Source of the DNA: Vibrio sp. Y2-5
Lineage (GTDB): Bacteria; Pseudomonadota; Gammaproteobacteria; Enterobacterales; Vibrionaceae
Length of the DNA: 64,000 nt
NCBI RefSeq assembly: GCF_014596725.1
Contig: NZ_JACVEG010000001.1
Span: 992,001-1,056,000, forward strand
Direction of reading: 5' to 3'
The notes under the pieces are model-generated. The model saw nothing but the letters and a program-made list of their open reading frames with translations. It ran no database searches and had not been told where the DNA came from. A program made the translations under genes and the position numbers. Below, piece after piece: positions 24,278 through 34,410 of the stretch. The first letter of the stretch is position 1. Each line of letters begins with the position of its first letter.

Positions 24278-26311
24278 ATGAATAATTCTGCCAAGCACCG
24301 AATAACGTTTTCGCTTATTCAAACACTTTCCTTTATTTTTATCACCATAACCATACTTGTCATAGCGCTTTCTGTCACCAGTGTTCGTGGCATAGACAAA
24401 ATCGGCTATCAATTTAGTCACTTATCAGAACGAGCATTACCGTTATCAACCAATAATGCTGCGTTAACGCAAAACATTCTTGAACAAGCGAAATACATTG
24501 GTTACAGCACCAGAGTAAAAACCGTTGATGAACTGAATAATATCCGAGCTGAACTATTAACTCTGGATCAAAATGCGGATCTTCGTTTAGAAGAGATGAA
24601 AGGAATTACTCAGGAGTTCGGGACGTTGATTGACCCGACAATACAAGAAGAACTAACAAAAAATATCGATAAGTTTTCTCAGCTTTCCGCTGCAATTACA
24701 CAGTCACAGCAAACTCAGCTTGAGCAAACTGCGAAGATTACCGAACAAGCTACAGGTTTCCGATATGGATTAAGTTCAATTGGACCCGAAATGAACCGTA
24801 TCGCCTCTTTTTTAGCTGTGGATAATCCAGAGTCAATGGATGCGGCGAATCGCTTTGTCGCAGCTTCAGGCGTGATGGAAAGCACCTTCCTGCTCTTCAT
24901 GGTTCAAGAAGATATGGAACTGGCGAAAAAAGAGTATAAAGAACTGAAAACGCGTATCTCTGGTTTAGAGCTGGCTTTTGACGATTTCAAAGAGTGGCAC
25001 CCTGATGTCAATGAGTTTGCAAGTCTGACTGCGCCTTACCAGATGGTTCTCGACGGGTTTAAATCGGGCGGTATTCTCGATCAGATCATGGTTCGTTTGG
25101 AAACCGCACAAACACAAAATGCTGATTTTACTCAAGCGGCCTTAATGGCGGATACCATTGCGGCACAACTTTCGACACTGTCTAACATCACCACCAATAT
25201 CATTCAAACTAAAGAGCATGAAGTACAAAAAACCATTAGTGATATGACTCTGGCATTGCTTATCGGTGGAGGGGTATTGGTTGCTATCGTTGTGCTCTCT
25301 TGGCTTGGTTTACGTGTTTGGGTAAACAAAGGGATGCGTAACATTACGAAGAATCTAACCTATATGACAGAGCATGATTTCAGTCATACAGCTCAGTTGG
25401 TTGGACCTATGGAATTCCATAATCTTTCTGAAAAACTTAATCAAGTTATCCAGTCGACTAATGAGTCGTTGACAACCGTCACCTCTAACTGCGAATCGCT
25501 TTATCAAACTGCGCAGTTTAGCCATGACGCGGCGGAGCACTCGAATCATGGATTAACTATCCAGAACGAAGCACTGTTAAGCATGGTCACAACGATAAAC
25601 CAGCTAGAAGCCTCGATACGAGAAATCGCAGGGGTGACTAATGATTCCTATACAGATTCGGTTACAGCAGCAGAGCATTCTTCTCAGGGTGTGAAAGCGG
25701 TGGAGCAGAATCGTTACCGACTGGAAGCGTTAGAAGGGTCTTTGAATACCAATGAATCTGCGATGTCTGAGCTGGATACCAGCGTTTCACGCATTAGTGA
25801 ATTGGTCGATCTCATCACTGGCATTGCAGAAAGCACAAACTTACTCGCGCTAAACGCGGCGATCGAGGCTGCACGTGCCGGTGAACATGGTCGTGGTTTT
25901 GCCGTGGTTGCAGATGAAGTACGTAAACTGGCGAAAGATACAACGCAGCAAACCGGTAGTATTCGTGACATGATGAGTCAGCTTGAGGCGTCTGCTGCGA
26001 AATCTCGTCAAGCAGTGATTGATTCTAGGAATGAAATGGCGTCTGCGCTTCAATCAAGCGAAGAAGTAAAACTGACTTTTGCGGATATCGAAAGTGCTGT
26101 GAACCATATCAGAGCAAGAATAGAGCAGATTTCAGTTGCAACGGAAGAGCAGGAGCGTGCGACCGCGGATGTCAGTCGTTCAATCGTACAAATTTCAGAT
26201 CAGGCAACACAAACAAAGCAGCAGATAGAGTCTATGGTTGACAGCTCGCAACAAGTCTCAGACATCGCAGGACAACAAAAAGCGATGCTTGATAAATATG
26301 CTTTGAGCTAA
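24278..26311 (+). CDS. Methyl-accepting chemotaxis protein with all-helical periplasmic sensor
   Basis: This 677-residue chemoreceptor has a first membrane span at about 15-38 and a roughly 290-residue helical periplasmic domain without Cache motifs (resembling TorS-type long helical bundles). The second span is at about 320-345, followed by a HAMP-like linker and the signalling domain. The CheA/CheW-binding hairpin tip is canonical: [19 protein letters not shown] and [16 protein letters not shown]. No CheR/CheB-binding pentapeptide is at the C-terminus. The ATG at 24278 is chosen over a TTG at 24251, because the extra residues (NWYWTTFE) do not fit an N-terminal signal. The ligand is unknown. 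Confidence 0.88.
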   Translation: MNNSAKHRITFSLIQTLSFIFITITILVIALSVTSVRGIDKIGYQFSHLSERALPLSTNNAALTQNILEQAKYIGYSTRVKTVDELNNIRAELLTLDQNADLRLEEMKGITQEFGTLIDPTIQEELTKNIDKFSQLSAAITQSQQTQLEQTAKITEQATGFRYGLSSIGPEMNRIASFLAVDNPESMDAANRFVAASGVMESTFLLFMVQEDMELAKKEYKELKTRISGLELAFDDFKEWHPDVNEFASLTAPYQMVLDGFKSGGILDQIMVRLETAQTQNADFTQAALMADTIAAQLSTLSNITTNIIQTKEHEVQKTISDMTLALLIGGGVLVAIVVLSWLGLRVWVNKGMRNITKNLTYMTEHDFSHTAQLVGPMEFHNLSEKLNQVIQSTNESLTTVTSNCESLYQTAQFSHDAAEHSNHGLTIQNEALLSMVTTINQLEASIREIAGVTNDSYTDSVTAAEHSSQGVKAVEQNRYRLEALEGSLNTNESAMSELDTSVSRISELVDLITGIAESTNLLALNAAIEAARAGEHGRGFAVVADEVRKLAKDTTQQTGSIRDMMSQLEASAAKSRQAVIDSRNEMASALQSSEEVKLTFADIESAVNHIRARIEQISVATEEQERATADVSRSIVQISDQATQTKQQIESMVDSSQQVSDIAGQQKAMLDKYALS

Positions 26312-26326
26312 TCAACTCGTCACTCT

Positions 26327-27118
26327 CTACTTCTCTCTAAATGGTTGGGTAAGCATTTTATCCAACCATTGTTCTCTAGAACGCTTGAACATCGGTAAGC
26401 CAATTCTCATCTCATCATGCCCAAAATAAGGCTGAGCGATGTAGGTACCGAACAAGCGATCCCAAATAGATAAGAAAAAACCAAAATTGGAGTGGGTTTC
26501 TCGCTCAATGACTGAGTGGTGAACTCTGTGCATATCTGGCGTTACGATAAGTTTTCGTAGCCAAGCATCGAGTTTTAATGGCAGTCTTGCGTTGCTGTGA
26601 TTGAACATCGCGCTAGCGTTTAGCACAACTTCAAATGCAACCACAGCCCAGACTGGCGCACCAATTAAGGTTACCGCTCCGATTTTGATCCACATAGAAA
26701 TCAATATTTCGATAGGATGGAACCGTGCCCCAGTAGTCACGTCAATGTCCTGATCAGCATGATGCATGCGATGCAAACGCCAAAGAAAAGGAATACTGTG
26801 GAACATGATGTGTTGCCAATAAATCACACCATCAAGTAACACAACAGAAAAGATAAGCGCCCAGAACGGAGAAATATCCAGCCAGTTCATAAGGCCAAAT
26901 GAGTGAGCTTCTGCCCAGCTTGCCGCCGACATGGCGACAACTGGCATCAACAGCGCAATCAACATGCTGTTCAATCCGACTAAACCTAAATTGTTTATCC
27001 AGCGAATCGACTTGCTCTGAGAAAGGTGTTTACGAGGCGCATTTGACTCCCAAAATGCGCAAATAAATAACACAAGAATAAAAAACGCTAGCCTGACGGT
27101 TTCTGGTTGGTAGGACAT
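26327..27118 (-). CDS. Sterol desaturase / fatty acid hydroxylase family membrane protein
   Basis: This 263-residue inner-membrane protein has the di-iron histidine motifs of the superfamily: HIMFH, HRMHH (near residue 117) and, further on, HNSN-type and HRVHHS. About four spans surround them. It would hydroxylate or desaturate a lipid; the substrate is not inferable. The start at 27118 is set by a strong GGAGGT 5 bases upstream. The frame is open for 42 more codons upstream but without a signal-like N-terminus. It converges with the chemoreceptor gene, with 15 bases between. Confidence 0.82.
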   Translation of the reverse strand: MSYQPETVRLAFFILVLFICAFWESNAPRKHLSQSKSIRWINNLGLVGLNSMLIALLMPVVAMSAASWAEAHSFGLMNWLDISPFWALIFSVVLLDGVIYWQHIMFHSIPFLWRLHRMHHADQDIDVTTGARFHPIEILISMWIKIGAVTLIGAPVWAVVAFEVVLNASAMFNHSNARLPLKLDAWLRKLIVTPDMHRVHHSVIERETHSNFGFFLSIWDRLFGTYIAQPYFGHDEMRIGLPMFKRSREQWLDKMLTQPFREK

Positions 27119-27253
27119 ATCCACCTCCGTGTGGTACCCATTTACGATTTTACAATGTTGATGTAATCCAATCCGTGTCTCCAATTCAAATTGCGCTGGA
27201 GAACTCAAGTAACAGCAGTTAAACTCTGCGCCACTTTTAGTCATTCTAAGTTT

Positions 27254-27282
27254 TCAGTACTTCTAACGTATCAGTACTTCTA
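27254..27282. repeat. Tandem 12-bp direct repeat upstream of the DTW gene
   Basis: TCAGTACTTCTA occurs at 27254-27265 and again at 27271-27282, a 17-base period. It ends 6 bases before the DTW ATG. It could be an operator or a small duplication. Confidence 0.6.
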
Positions 27283-27288
27283 CCAAAT

Positions 27289-28020
27289 ATGAGAATCCAT
27301 GCTTTCCATCGTTTGTACCAATATCGGCTCGAACGATCAACAAAACCTTTTCTTGCACGCGGATGTAAAATTCAGCGTTGTGCGTATTGTAATGTCGGTC
27401 TGACTCATTGCTTGTGTCAACATCAGCCAAACATTGAGACGCAAGTAGCGGTTTTACTTATTGTTTCTCAGCAGGAAGTCTTTAAGCCGAGTAACACTGG
27501 CAGACTTATTGCCGACACAGTGAAAGAAACTTATGTCTATCAGTGGAGCCGTACAGATCCTGATTCTCAGATGTTAGATCTTTTACAAAATCCTGCTTAC
27601 TTTCCAGTTCTCGTGTTTCCAGCAGAAACGGAAGAAGAACATTCAAGAGTCATGCATGAAGTTGAGAGCATCGCTGCGGGCAAAAAGCCTTTGCTTATCT
27701 TTGTTGATGGTAGTTGGCGTGAAGCAAAAAGAATCGTTCGAAAATCACCTTATCTCGCTGGTTTACCACTGATCTCCATTGAGCCTCAGGTACTTTCACA
27801 GTATGTGATGAGAAAATCAGATAATGAGCAACATCTTGCTACCGCTGAAGTTGCCAGCCTGGTGTTGGACAAGTTTGGTGAACGTCTTGGTGCAGAAACG
27901 TTGCGTCTATGGTTTGAAACGTTCAAAGAAAGCTATCTTCTAGGCAAAACTCGAATCAAACCGAAAGAAGAAAAAACCGCATTGCGAGAGTATTTGCTGT
28001 TCAAGCAAAGTTTAGATTGA
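27289..28020 (+). CDS. DTW-domain protein, probable tRNA-uridine aminocarboxypropyltransferase
   Basis: This 243-residue protein carries an N-terminal cysteine cluster (CAYCNVGLTHCLC, likely a metal site), then FKPSNTGRL and the motif region FVDGSWREAKRIVRKSPYL. In the family (TapT/YfiP and DTWD proteins) this box reads D-x-T-W; here it is DGSW, a Thr-to-Ser change. Known members use S-adenosylmethionine to add the acp group to uridine in tRNA. No ribosome site is obvious; a 12-bp direct repeat lies immediately upstream. No terminator is visible after it. Confidence 0.78.
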   Translation: MRIHAFHRLYQYRLERSTKPFLARGCKIQRCAYCNVGLTHCLCQHQPNIETQVAVLLIVSQQEVFKPSNTGRLIADTVKETYVYQWSRTDPDSQMLDLLQNPAYFPVLVFPAETEEEHSRVMHEVESIAAGKKPLLIFVDGSWREAKRIVRKSPYLAGLPLISIEPQVLSQYVMRKSDNEQHLATAEVASLVLDKFGERLGAETLRLWFETFKESYLLGKTRIKPKEEKTALREYLLFKQSLD

Positions 28021-28138
28021 GACTCAGCACTCAATACTGCTTCACATTTACGCAATCAGTATTTGTAGCCAGATAAATAAGTGTTTGGTCACGGATTGCA
28101 TAGGGTCTGTTGTGGATAATAAGCCAATATTTTTTAAT

Positions 28139-28154
28139 CGCGAATTAATTGCGC
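28139..28154. promoter_or_regulatory. Palindromic candidate operator upstream of nagK
   Basis: CGCGAATTAATTGCGC is an almost perfect palindrome centred on AATTAATT, about 110 bases before nagK. Its composition resembles operators of NagC/ROK-type regulators, but no exact consensus match can be claimed. Confidence 0.25.
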
Positions 28155-28264
28155 AAATATCAAGAACATACCTAAGCTTTATATCGGTTAACAGATGGCG
28201 CAATTGGTGAGTGAGTCGATTTGAATAATTTCCCTATTACTGGGATAGAGTAGGAGAGGTTTGC

Positions 28265-29179
28265 ATGTATTACGGCTTTGATGTCGGTGGCACTAAGATT
28301 GAATTTGGTGCGTTCAACGAGAAACTTGAACGCGTTGCAACTGAACGTGTTCCGACACCAACGGAAGATTACCAACAACTTGTTGAAACCATTGCTGGCC
28401 TAGTTGCTAAATATGACGCTGAATTTGGTGTAGAAGGTACGATCGGTTTAGGTTTACCGGGTATGGAAGACGCTGACGATGCAACTGTATTGACAGTAAA
28501 CGTGCCATCCGCAAAAGGTAAACCACTACGTGCCGATCTAGAAGCTAAGATTGGTCGTAGCGTAAAAATTGAAAACGATGCGAACTGTTTTGCACTTTCT
28601 GAAGCATGGGATGATGAACTGAAAGACGAGCTATCAGTACTTGGTTTGATCTTAGGTACTGGATTTGGCGGTGGCCTTATCTATAACGGTAAGGTGTTTT
28701 CAGGTCGTAACCACGTAGCGGGTGAAATCGGCCATATGCGTCTTCCTATTGATGCATGGTTCCATCTAGGCGGTGATAGTAAAGCACCTCTTCTAGAATG
28801 TGGTTGTGGCAATAAAGGCTGTATGGATAACTATCTTTCAGGTCGAGGTTTTGAGCTGATTTATGCTCACAACAACGGTGAGAAAAAGAAAGCTATCGAC
28901 ATCATCAACGCTTATAACGAAGGTGAAGAGAAAGCAGTAAAACATGTTGACCTTTTCATGGAACTACTCGCAATCTGCTTTGGTAACATTTTCACTGCAC
29001 ATGATCCACATGTGGTTGTTCTTGGTGGTGGTCTATCAAACTTTGAGTTGATTTACCAAGAAGTGCCAAAACGTATTTCTAAACATCTGCTTTCTGTGGC
29101 TAAATGTCCGAAAATCATCAAAGCCAAACACGGTGATTCAGGCGGCGTACGCGGTGCAGCATTCTTGAACATCAAGTAA
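28265..29179 (+). CDS. nagK: N-acetylglucosamine kinase
   Basis: This 304-residue ROK-family kinase begins [17 protein letters not shown] (phosphate-binding DxGGTK). It has [16 protein letters not shown] with the catalytic Asp, LGTGFGGGL, the zinc-binding [15 protein letters not shown] and GEIGHMRLP. Length and sequence follow E. coli NagK throughout. It phosphorylates N-acetylglucosamine released from cell wall or chitin turnover to GlcNAc-6-phosphate. GGAGAGG lies before the ATG. It is monocistronic, with a strong terminator. Confidence 0.92.
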   Translation: MYYGFDVGGTKIEFGAFNEKLERVATERVPTPTEDYQQLVETIAGLVAKYDAEFGVEGTIGLGLPGMEDADDATVLTVNVPSAKGKPLRADLEAKIGRSVKIENDANCFALSEAWDDELKDELSVLGLILGTGFGGGLIYNGKVFSGRNHVAGEIGHMRLPIDAWFHLGGDSKAPLLECGCGNKGCMDNYLSGRGFELIYAHNNGEKKKAIDIINAYNEGEEKAVKHVDLFMELLAICFGNIFTAHDPHVVVLGGGLSNFELIYQEVPKRISKHLLSVAKCPKIIKAKHGDSGGVRGAAFLNIK

Positions 29180-29198
29180 TGCGGTAGAGAATAAAAAC

Positions 29199-29233
29199 AA
29201 AGAAGGGCTTGATTATTCAAGCCCTTCTTTTTT
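29199..29233. terminator. Bidirectional terminator between nagK and the tup-mob operon
   Basis: A 14-bp perfect stem (AAAGAAGGGCTTGA / TCAAGCCCTTCTTT, loop TTAT) with a T-run on the plus side and A-run on the minus side. It closes nagK and the long minus-strand operon that ends with the DUF2960 gene. Confidence 0.92.
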
Positions 29234-29245
29234 ACTTCTAGTTGC

Positions 29246-29524
29246 TTACTTAACTTGAGGTTTTGGTTTTTTACCCACACCTAAGTTTTCTTTTGGTTTT
29301 AAGGTGATGACACCAAAACCTAGCTTTTTGAAATGGTTGTCGCGATAGTTGCGAACTGCTTTAGAGTCAGAAATTAGTTCTAGCTGCTGCTCCATTTTCA
29401 GATAGTCGGTAATGTCTATGCCTTCTGCTTCAGCGACAGCTTCGTGGATATTTCTGTGCTGTTGGTAAGAGAAAGTCAGCGTCTTCTCTTCGTCTTTGTA
29501 GGTATAAATAATCGTGCGAGCCAT
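29246..29524 (-). CDS. DUF2960 family small protein
   Basis: This 92-residue basic protein starts at MARTIIYTYKDEEK, chosen because GAGAGAAG precedes that ATG. An upstream in-frame ATG adds seven atypical residues. The sequence QHRNIHEAVAEAEGIDITDYL and the KKLGFGVITLKPKE end match my memory of the DUF2960 family of Vibrio and Shewanella. Function is unknown. It follows the mobB-moeA stop by 31 bases without a terminator, so it is probably the last gene of that transcript. Confidence 0.6.
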   Translation of the reverse strand: MARTIIYTYKDEEKTLTFSYQQHRNIHEAVAEAEGIDITDYLKMEQQLELISDSKAVRNYRDNHFKKLGFGVITLKPKENLGVGKKPKPQVK

Positions 29525-29555
29525 AGCTTCTCTCGTTTGCAGCAAATTCTAAGCG

Positions 29556-31325
29556 CTAGATTCTGCCTTGAAGCGGGATAATTGTCACGCTTTCGCCGAC
29601 TTTAACTGTGTCTACTGCCGGAGATATTTCAATTAAGCAGTTGGCTTCACTCATAGAGCGTAAAATCCCTGAACCTTGTTTGCCTGTCGATTTTACTGTC
29701 AGCTGTCCAAGTTCATTAAAGCTGTAAATGCCACGAGTGAACTCAGTTCGCCCTTGGCGTGAACGGAGATCTTCTGTTGCAACCGCAGGCACTTTCAATG
29801 GATTCCAGTTTACTTCACCTTGCATTTTACGCAGGGCTGGCTCGACAAAATTAATGAACGAGACCATAACGGCAACCGGATTTCCGGGTAAACCAAAGAT
29901 AGGTGTATCGTTAATTTTTCCGAATGCGAGAGGTCGTCCCGGACGCATGTTGATACGCCAAAATTCTATCGTGCCCAAGGACTCAAGCGCCGACTTAATG
30001 AAATCGGCATCACCGACAGAGACACCACCAGAGGTCAATACAACGTCTGCTGATTGAGAAGCGTTGTTCAAAGCATCAATCATGGATTGCTCATCATCTT
30101 CGATGATTCCAAGATCTATGGTCTCGCAACCTAAATGAGCTAACAGCCCCATAAGTGTGTATCGATTAGAATCAAATATGTGTGAATCACTGGCAGCTGT
30201 GCCTGGAGCCTGAACTTCGTTTCCTGTAGAAAAAATAGCGACTTTTAATTTGCGATAAACCGGAGCACCGTTCATTCCCAAAGACGCCAGCATGCCAATT
30301 TCAGGTGAAGATAAACGCTGACCTATTGGGAAAACGTTCTGGCCTATGGCTAAGTCTTCACCCGCTTGGCGGACATTTTGACCAGCTTTAATTGTTGCGC
30401 TGCCAAAAGTCACTGTTTCGCCAGTTACGATTGCTTGTTCACGCATAATGACAGTGTCAGCACCTTCGGGAACCGCAGCACCAGTCATAATCTTCACAGC
30501 CTGACCCTGTTCAACAACGTTTGCGTAAACATCGCCAGCCATTATCTCTGCTACAACTTGATAGTATTCTCTATTTAAGTCGTTGCCTCGTATTGCAAAA
30601 CCATCCATAGCCGAGTTTCTGTAGCTCGGCACATTGACTGGTGACGTAATGTCTTTCGCCAATACTCGGTTATAGATTTGCGATAAATCGATAGCTTCAA
30701 TATCTGTCAGAGTCTGCACACGTTCGAGTATCGCTTGTCGACCTTGTTCTACCGATAAAAAAGAAGGAGACAAGGTATCACAGCTACCCGAGGTTGGTTT
30801 TTCTGCGCCAAAATCATTGGCGTAATCCACAACAAACTGAGCGATGACATCTAAATCGTTGATGTTGAGCTGCGGCAGTTCGCTTTCAACCACTTCGTCT
30901 GCAGCAATCGCAATAATGTTTTTATCGTTTGGGTACAACCAAGGTTTATTGAGTTCGTTTCTGTGTAACTCAACTTTGGGAAAGGCAATGTTTTTACAAC
31001 CTTCGACCAAGATAATGTCTAATTTTTCGCTGTCAAAACGGCTAAGCAGATAGTTGAACTCTGCTTCTGCATCCGGAGTTTCCGTCATCATGACATGACG
31101 ATTACGTGATGCGATGAGCATTTGGCTTGCGCCAGCTTTGCGTAATCGATAACTGTCTTTGCCCGGAATATCTACATCAAAGTCATGATGAGCATGTTTT
31201 AAAACACCTAAGCGAAGCCCCGCATTCGTTAATTTAGGAATGAGCGCTTCGAGCAATGTCGTCTTGCCAGTTCCTGAGTATGCGGCGAAACCTAATAAAG
31301 GCAGAGAAGGGCGTTGAGGACTCAT
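29556..31325 (-). CDS. Bifunctional MobB / molybdopterin molybdotransferase MoeA
   Basis: This 589-residue fusion has residues 1-160 as MobB, a P-loop GTPase ([17 protein letters not shown]) that assists guanine dinucleotide attachment. Residues about 190-589 are MoeA, with the insertion and catalytic segments [13 protein letters not shown] and [14 protein letters not shown]. MoeA inserts molybdate or tungstate into adenylated molybdopterin. Fusion of the two is known in Vibrio. It overlaps mobA by four bases in the tupABC-mobA operon, so cofactor assembly is expressed together with metal uptake, in line with the formate dehydrogenase genes nearby. Confidence 0.9.
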   Translation of the reverse strand: MSPQRPSLPLLGFAAYSGTGKTTLLEALIPKLTNAGLRLGVLKHAHHDFDVDIPGKDSYRLRKAGASQMLIASRNRHVMMTETPDAEAEFNYLLSRFDSEKLDIILVEGCKNIAFPKVELHRNELNKPWLYPNDKNIIAIAADEVVESELPQLNINDLDVIAQFVVDYANDFGAEKPTSGSCDTLSPSFLSVEQGRQAILERVQTLTDIEAIDLSQIYNRVLAKDITSPVNVPSYRNSAMDGFAIRGNDLNREYYQVVAEIMAGDVYANVVEQGQAVKIMTGAAVPEGADTVIMREQAIVTGETVTFGSATIKAGQNVRQAGEDLAIGQNVFPIGQRLSSPEIGMLASLGMNGAPVYRKLKVAIFSTGNEVQAPGTAASDSHIFDSNRYTLMGLLAHLGCETIDLGIIEDDEQSMIDALNNASQSADVVLTSGGVSVGDADFIKSALESLGTIEFWRINMRPGRPLAFGKINDTPIFGLPGNPVAVMVSFINFVEPALRKMQGEVNWNPLKVPAVATEDLRSRQGRTEFTRGIYSFNELGQLTVKSTGKQGSGILRSMSEANCLIEISPAVDTVKVGESVTIIPLQGRI

Positions 31326-31909
31326 ATTTGTAACGCTCCGAATTGCGCCAGCTCATCTGGCGTATTTAAATTGACAAAACACTGTGGCGAATCACTGAAG
31401 TCGACGTAGTCAGTATGGCAGTCGTTATAAAGCAAGATTATCTTTCTGTCGCCACGCTCTAAGAATGCAGTAAGTTTTGGCAAAACACGTTTATGGTAGA
31501 GCGTAAATACAGGCTGAGAATGCTCTCCATCGTGCGCAACGACAATATCGCTTTCGTCGTTGACTGCCTGACAAAAGCGTTCAACAAGATCATCGGATAT
31601 TAACGGACTATCACAAGGGACAAAACCGACCCAATCCGTCTGTGCATTCACTAAGCCACTGTGAATTCCCCCTAAAGGCCCGGGGAAGCCATTAAAACTG
31701 TCGCTAATGACGGTTCCATAGTGGCGATATTTATCGAGATTGCGATTGGCATTAATCAGGATTTGCGAAGCCTGTGGCTGTAATCGTTCAATGACATGTT
31801 CAATTAGCGGTTTGTTATTAAGCTTAATAAGCCCTTTATCATTTCCACCCATTCGAGTCGCTTGCCCACCGGCAAGAATGACCCAACTAGTTTGAGAGGG
31901 AAGTAACAT
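31322..31909 (-). CDS. mobA: Molybdenum cofactor guanylyltransferase MobA
   Basis: This 195-residue nucleotidyltransferase has the N-terminal GTP-binding signature [19 protein letters not shown] (residues 12-30), the [10 protein letters not shown] segment and the metal-binding FVPCDSPLI. It attaches GMP to molybdopterin to make the bis-MGD cofactor of DMSO-reductase-family enzymes such as the FdhA in this window. It overlaps tupC by 23 bases and mobB-moeA by four, indicating tight co-translation. Confidence 0.92.
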   Translation of the reverse strand: MLLPSQTSWVILAGGQATRMGGNDKGLIKLNNKPLIEHVIERLQPQASQILINANRNLDKYRHYGTVISDSFNGFPGPLGGIHSGLVNAQTDWVGFVPCDSPLISDDLVERFCQAVNDESDIVVAHDGEHSQPVFTLYHKRVLPKLTAFLERGDRKIILLYNDCHTDYVDFSDSPQCFVNLNTPDELAQFGALQI

Positions 31910-32597
31910 TGGTTCTCTCTTTTTCTGGTTTTACTATGTGTAGCAATGGTGTTTCGATAAGCGTGCAATCATTAATCCACCACTGTTTTTTGCATATTGC
32001 AGTTAATGCGTTCGCTTGATGACTGGTGATAACAAGGCTGGAACCTCGAGCCAACAAATCCTTCGCCATGATAACGAGTCTGTCGATGGATTCCTGGTCG
32101 AGTGACGCACTCGGTTCGTCCATGAGCAAAATAGAAGGATTAAGAATCCATGCTCGAGCCATAGCTACACGCTGCTTCTCCCCGCCAGACAAAACAGAGA
32201 TATGTTCGTCTGCGAGAGTTTCTAAACCCACCATACGTAATGCATTTATCACTGTAGAGCGCTTTTCTTTTGCGTTAAGTGAAGAAAATTTAATTCCGTA
32301 CAGTACGTTTTGATAAACGGTAGCATCAAACAGATAGGGTGTTTGATGCAGATAAATAACTTCATGGTGAGCAGATGGATGTATCAATCGCTGCCACCAA
32401 CGAAATGAGTTTGAAACACTTCCTGTTGAAGGTTTCTGCAAACCCGCCAAAATTTTAAGTAAGGTTGTTTTTCCGACGCCATTATCACCTTTTAGATAGA
32501 TAGCATCGTTTGGCCCAATAGACAGACGATCGATATGGAATAGCACTCGATCTTTAAAACGCATTGATAATTTTTGAGCGCTGAGTGTTATTGTCAT
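31887..32597 (-). CDS. tupC: Tungstate (or molybdate) ABC transporter ATPase
   Basis: This 236-residue ABC ATPase has Walker [11 protein letters not shown]-loop LHQTPYLFD, signature [16 protein letters not shown], Walker [13 protein letters not shown] and H-loop VITSHQ. Start chosen at 32597 (AAGGA upstream, 8 bases after the tupB stop); the open frame extends 25 codons into tupB but without a ribosome site. It lacks the C-terminal TOBE domain of ModC, as expected for TupC. It energises import through TupB. Confidence 0.87.
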   Translation of the reverse strand: MTITLSAQKLSMRFKDRVLFHIDRLSIGPNDAIYLKGDNGVGKTTLLKILAGLQKPSTGSVSNSFRWWQRLIHPSAHHEVIYLHQTPYLFDATVYQNVLYGIKFSSLNAKEKRSTVINALRMVGLETLADEHISVLSGGEKQRVAMARAWILNPSILLMDEPSASLDQESIDRLVIMAKDLLARGSSLVITSHQANALTAICKKQWWINDCTLIETPLLHIVKPEKERTNVTSLSN

Positions 32598-32605
32598 TCT
32601 TGTCC

Positions 32606-33304
32606 TTACGTTCTCAAAAAGCCTTTTCCGCGCATTGCGGAAAGTGCAAAATTCAAGGCCAATGCTAAGCATAGTAGCACCATTCCTAATGCAACTCCTT
32701 GAGCAAAAGCGCCTTTACGGCTCTCCATAGCAATTGCGGTCGGGATATTTCGGGTCAAACCCATTATGTTTCCGCCCACCATCATCGAGCAGCCCACTTC
32801 AGTGACGATTCTTGAAAAGCTTGCGATGACGGCCGCCAACAACGGAAAACGTGTTTCCCAGATAATAGTAGCGGCGATCCTTGGTGTTGAAGCCCCTAGA
32901 GTCATCGCAGTTTCGACAGAACGTCGGTCACTGGATTGCAAAGTGCCATGCATCATAGACACCAGAATAGGGAAGCAAATCATCATCTGACCAAGGATCA
33001 TCGCCTTTTGCGTAAAAAGTAGAGACCAGTTTCCCATTGGTCCTGAGCGTGACAGTAGCATGTATAAAAGCAAACCAATCACTACTGTTGGAACCGCTTG
33101 AAGTGTGTTTATCACTGACAGCAGAAGCCATTTTCCGCGAAAGTTGCTGTAAGCAAGCAAAAACGAAAAAAGCATAGCCGGAATTAACACCATACAGATT
33201 GCTGATAACGAAACGCTGAAGGAGACCGCAACGATCTCCCAAAGTTCAGCGTCAAAATTGATCAGTAATCTCAGTGCGTCTTGAGTAGTCTGCCAGAGGC
33301 TCAT
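32606..33304 (-). CDS. tupB: Tungstate (or molybdate) ABC transporter permease
   Basis: This 232-residue permease has about five to six membrane spans and the EAA-type loop ETAMTLGASTPRIAATIIW that docks to the ATPase. TEVGCSMMVGGNIMGLTR is typical for TupB/ModB-like permeases. It is second in the tupA-tupB-tupC operon, with only 9 bases on either side. Confidence 0.88.
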   Translation of the reverse strand: MSLWQTTQDALRLLINFDAELWEIVAVSFSVSLSAICMVLIPAMLFSFLLAYSNFRGKWLLLSVINTLQAVPTVVIGLLLYMLLSRSGPMGNWSLLFTQKAMILGQMMICFPILVSMMHGTLQSSDRRSVETAMTLGASTPRIAATIIWETRFPLLAAVIASFSRIVTEVGCSMMVGGNIMGLTRNIPTAIAMESRKGAFAQGVALGMVLLCLALALNFALSAMRGKGFLRT

Positions 33305-33313
33305 ACACGACCG

Positions 33314-34132
33314 TTATTTGTCTGCGTTCGCAACAAAAAGTTGTTGTCCATTAAGGGTAAAACTGTTGATTTTCTGTTGTCCTTCTTCAGAAACCAGCCA
33401 ATCACTAAACGCTTTGGCACCTTGGTAATTTGTTGCTGGGTAACGTTCATGATTGATGAGAATCACTTGGTATGGGTTAAACAGTTTGTCATCACCTTCA
33501 AACACAATTTTAAGGTCAAGTTTGTTCTGATAGGCGAGCCAAGTGCCGCGGTCTGTAAGCGTATAAGCTTGAAGTTCAGAAGCCATGTTAAGTGTTGGCC
33601 CCATTCCTTGACCTACCGACTTATAACCACCAAAGTTTGGTTCAATCTTTGCCTGAGCCCAAATACCAAGCTCTTTCTTGTGTGTACCAGAATCATCACC
33701 TCGGGAAATGAATGTCACACCATCTTTAGCAATATGACTAAAAGCATCTAGGATATTTTTTTGTTGCGCGATTTTAGCTGGATCATTGTTAGGGCCAACT
33801 AAAACAAAATCGTTGTACATCAGTTTGCGAGGCAGTACACCGAATCCTTTATCAACAAAGTCTGCTTCTGATTTCGGCGCGTGTGTCATAACCAAATCGA
33901 CGTCACCGTTTTCACCCATTTTTAGCGCTTTACCGGTACCCGTTGCGATGACATCCACTTTGTAGCCTGCTTCTTTTTCAAAAGTTGGCAGAAGGTAGTC
34001 TAATAACCCTGAATGGTAGGTACTGGTCGTGGTGGCTAAGCGTATACGGTGTGTATCATCAGCGCTTGATGCTGAGTAACTGACTAAAACCAATGACGTT
34101 GCTGCAAGAGCAAGAGTAATCTTATTATTCAT
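33314..34132 (-). CDS. tupA: Tungstate-binding periplasmic protein TupA
   Basis: This 272-residue binding protein has a signal peptide (residues 1-24, ending SASSA). The TupA fingerprint is present: LATTTSTYHSGLLDYLLP at the mature N-terminus, then VIATGTGKALKMGENGDVDLVMTHAP. The TTTS and GTGKAL residues supply oxyanion ligands. The family binds tungstate far better than molybdate, whereas ModA would look different. Start at 34132 is preferred (GGA 8 bases upstream); earlier in-frame ATGs lack ribosome sites, and the frame upstream covers a sigma-54 promoter. It is first in the operon that continues to mobA and mobB-moeA. Confidence 0.88.
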   Translation of the reverse strand: MNNKITLALAATSLVLVSYSASSADDTHRIRLATTTSTYHSGLLDYLLPTFEKEAGYKVDVIATGTGKALKMGENGDVDLVMTHAPKSEADFVDKGFGVLPRKLMYNDFVLVGPNNDPAKIAQQKNILDAFSHIAKDGVTFISRGDDSGTHKKELGIWAQAKIEPNFGGYKSVGQGMGPTLNMASELQAYTLTDRGTWLAYQNKLDLKIVFEGDDKLFNPYQVILINHERYPATNYQGAKAFSDWLVSEEGQQKINSFTLNGQQLFVANADK

Positions 34133-34229
34133 TTTGAAATCCATTTTAATTGTAATTGTGGGCTGAGCTAGATTGATTGCTAATCTACCTACAAGCGATG
34201 AATGAATCGCCTTATAGCACACCAGACAT

Positions 34230-34245
34230 AGCAAACTAGATGCCA
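34230..34245 (-). promoter_or_regulatory. Sigma-54 (-24/-12) promoter of the tup operon
   Basis: On the minus strand, TGGCATC-TAGT-TTGCT matches TGGCACG-N4-TTGCW with both invariant GG and GC and exact spacing. The predicted start is near 34219, about 87 bases before the tupA ATG. A palindromic activator-like site lies about 116 bases upstream of that start. Confidence 0.72.
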
Positions 34246-34326
34246 AAATTAAAGCTAGGCTTTTTGTGTGGGAAATAGACAATATCATGATTATTCTTAC
34301 AAAATTAGGCGATAGCGCACATTTGT

Positions 34327-34343
34327 AGGGACAAAATGTCTCA
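34327..34343. promoter_or_regulatory. Predicted enhancer site (UAS) GGGACA-N3-TGTCTC, tup/regulator side
   Basis: AGGGACAAAATGTCTCA agrees in 15 of 17 bases with TGGGACAAATTGTCTCA found before the poly-ferredoxin gene at 43504. Both are 6-3-6 palindromes placed about 105-116 bases upstream of a sigma-54 promoter. Extra half-sites (AGGACA at 34347, TGTCCT near 34382) are nearby. It also lies 68 bases before the response regulator gene, which could be autoregulated. Confidence 0.65.
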
Positions 34344-34410
34344 ATAAGGACACATCGGTAGTATGGTTATGTGAGTCGTTATGTCCTAATGAATTATCTT
34401 TGAGAAACTC

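Noticed and set aside
33281..33751. 156-codon open frame antisense to tupA
   Set aside because: It overlaps a well-supported binding-protein gene on the opposite strand and its product has no recognisable features; shadow frame.
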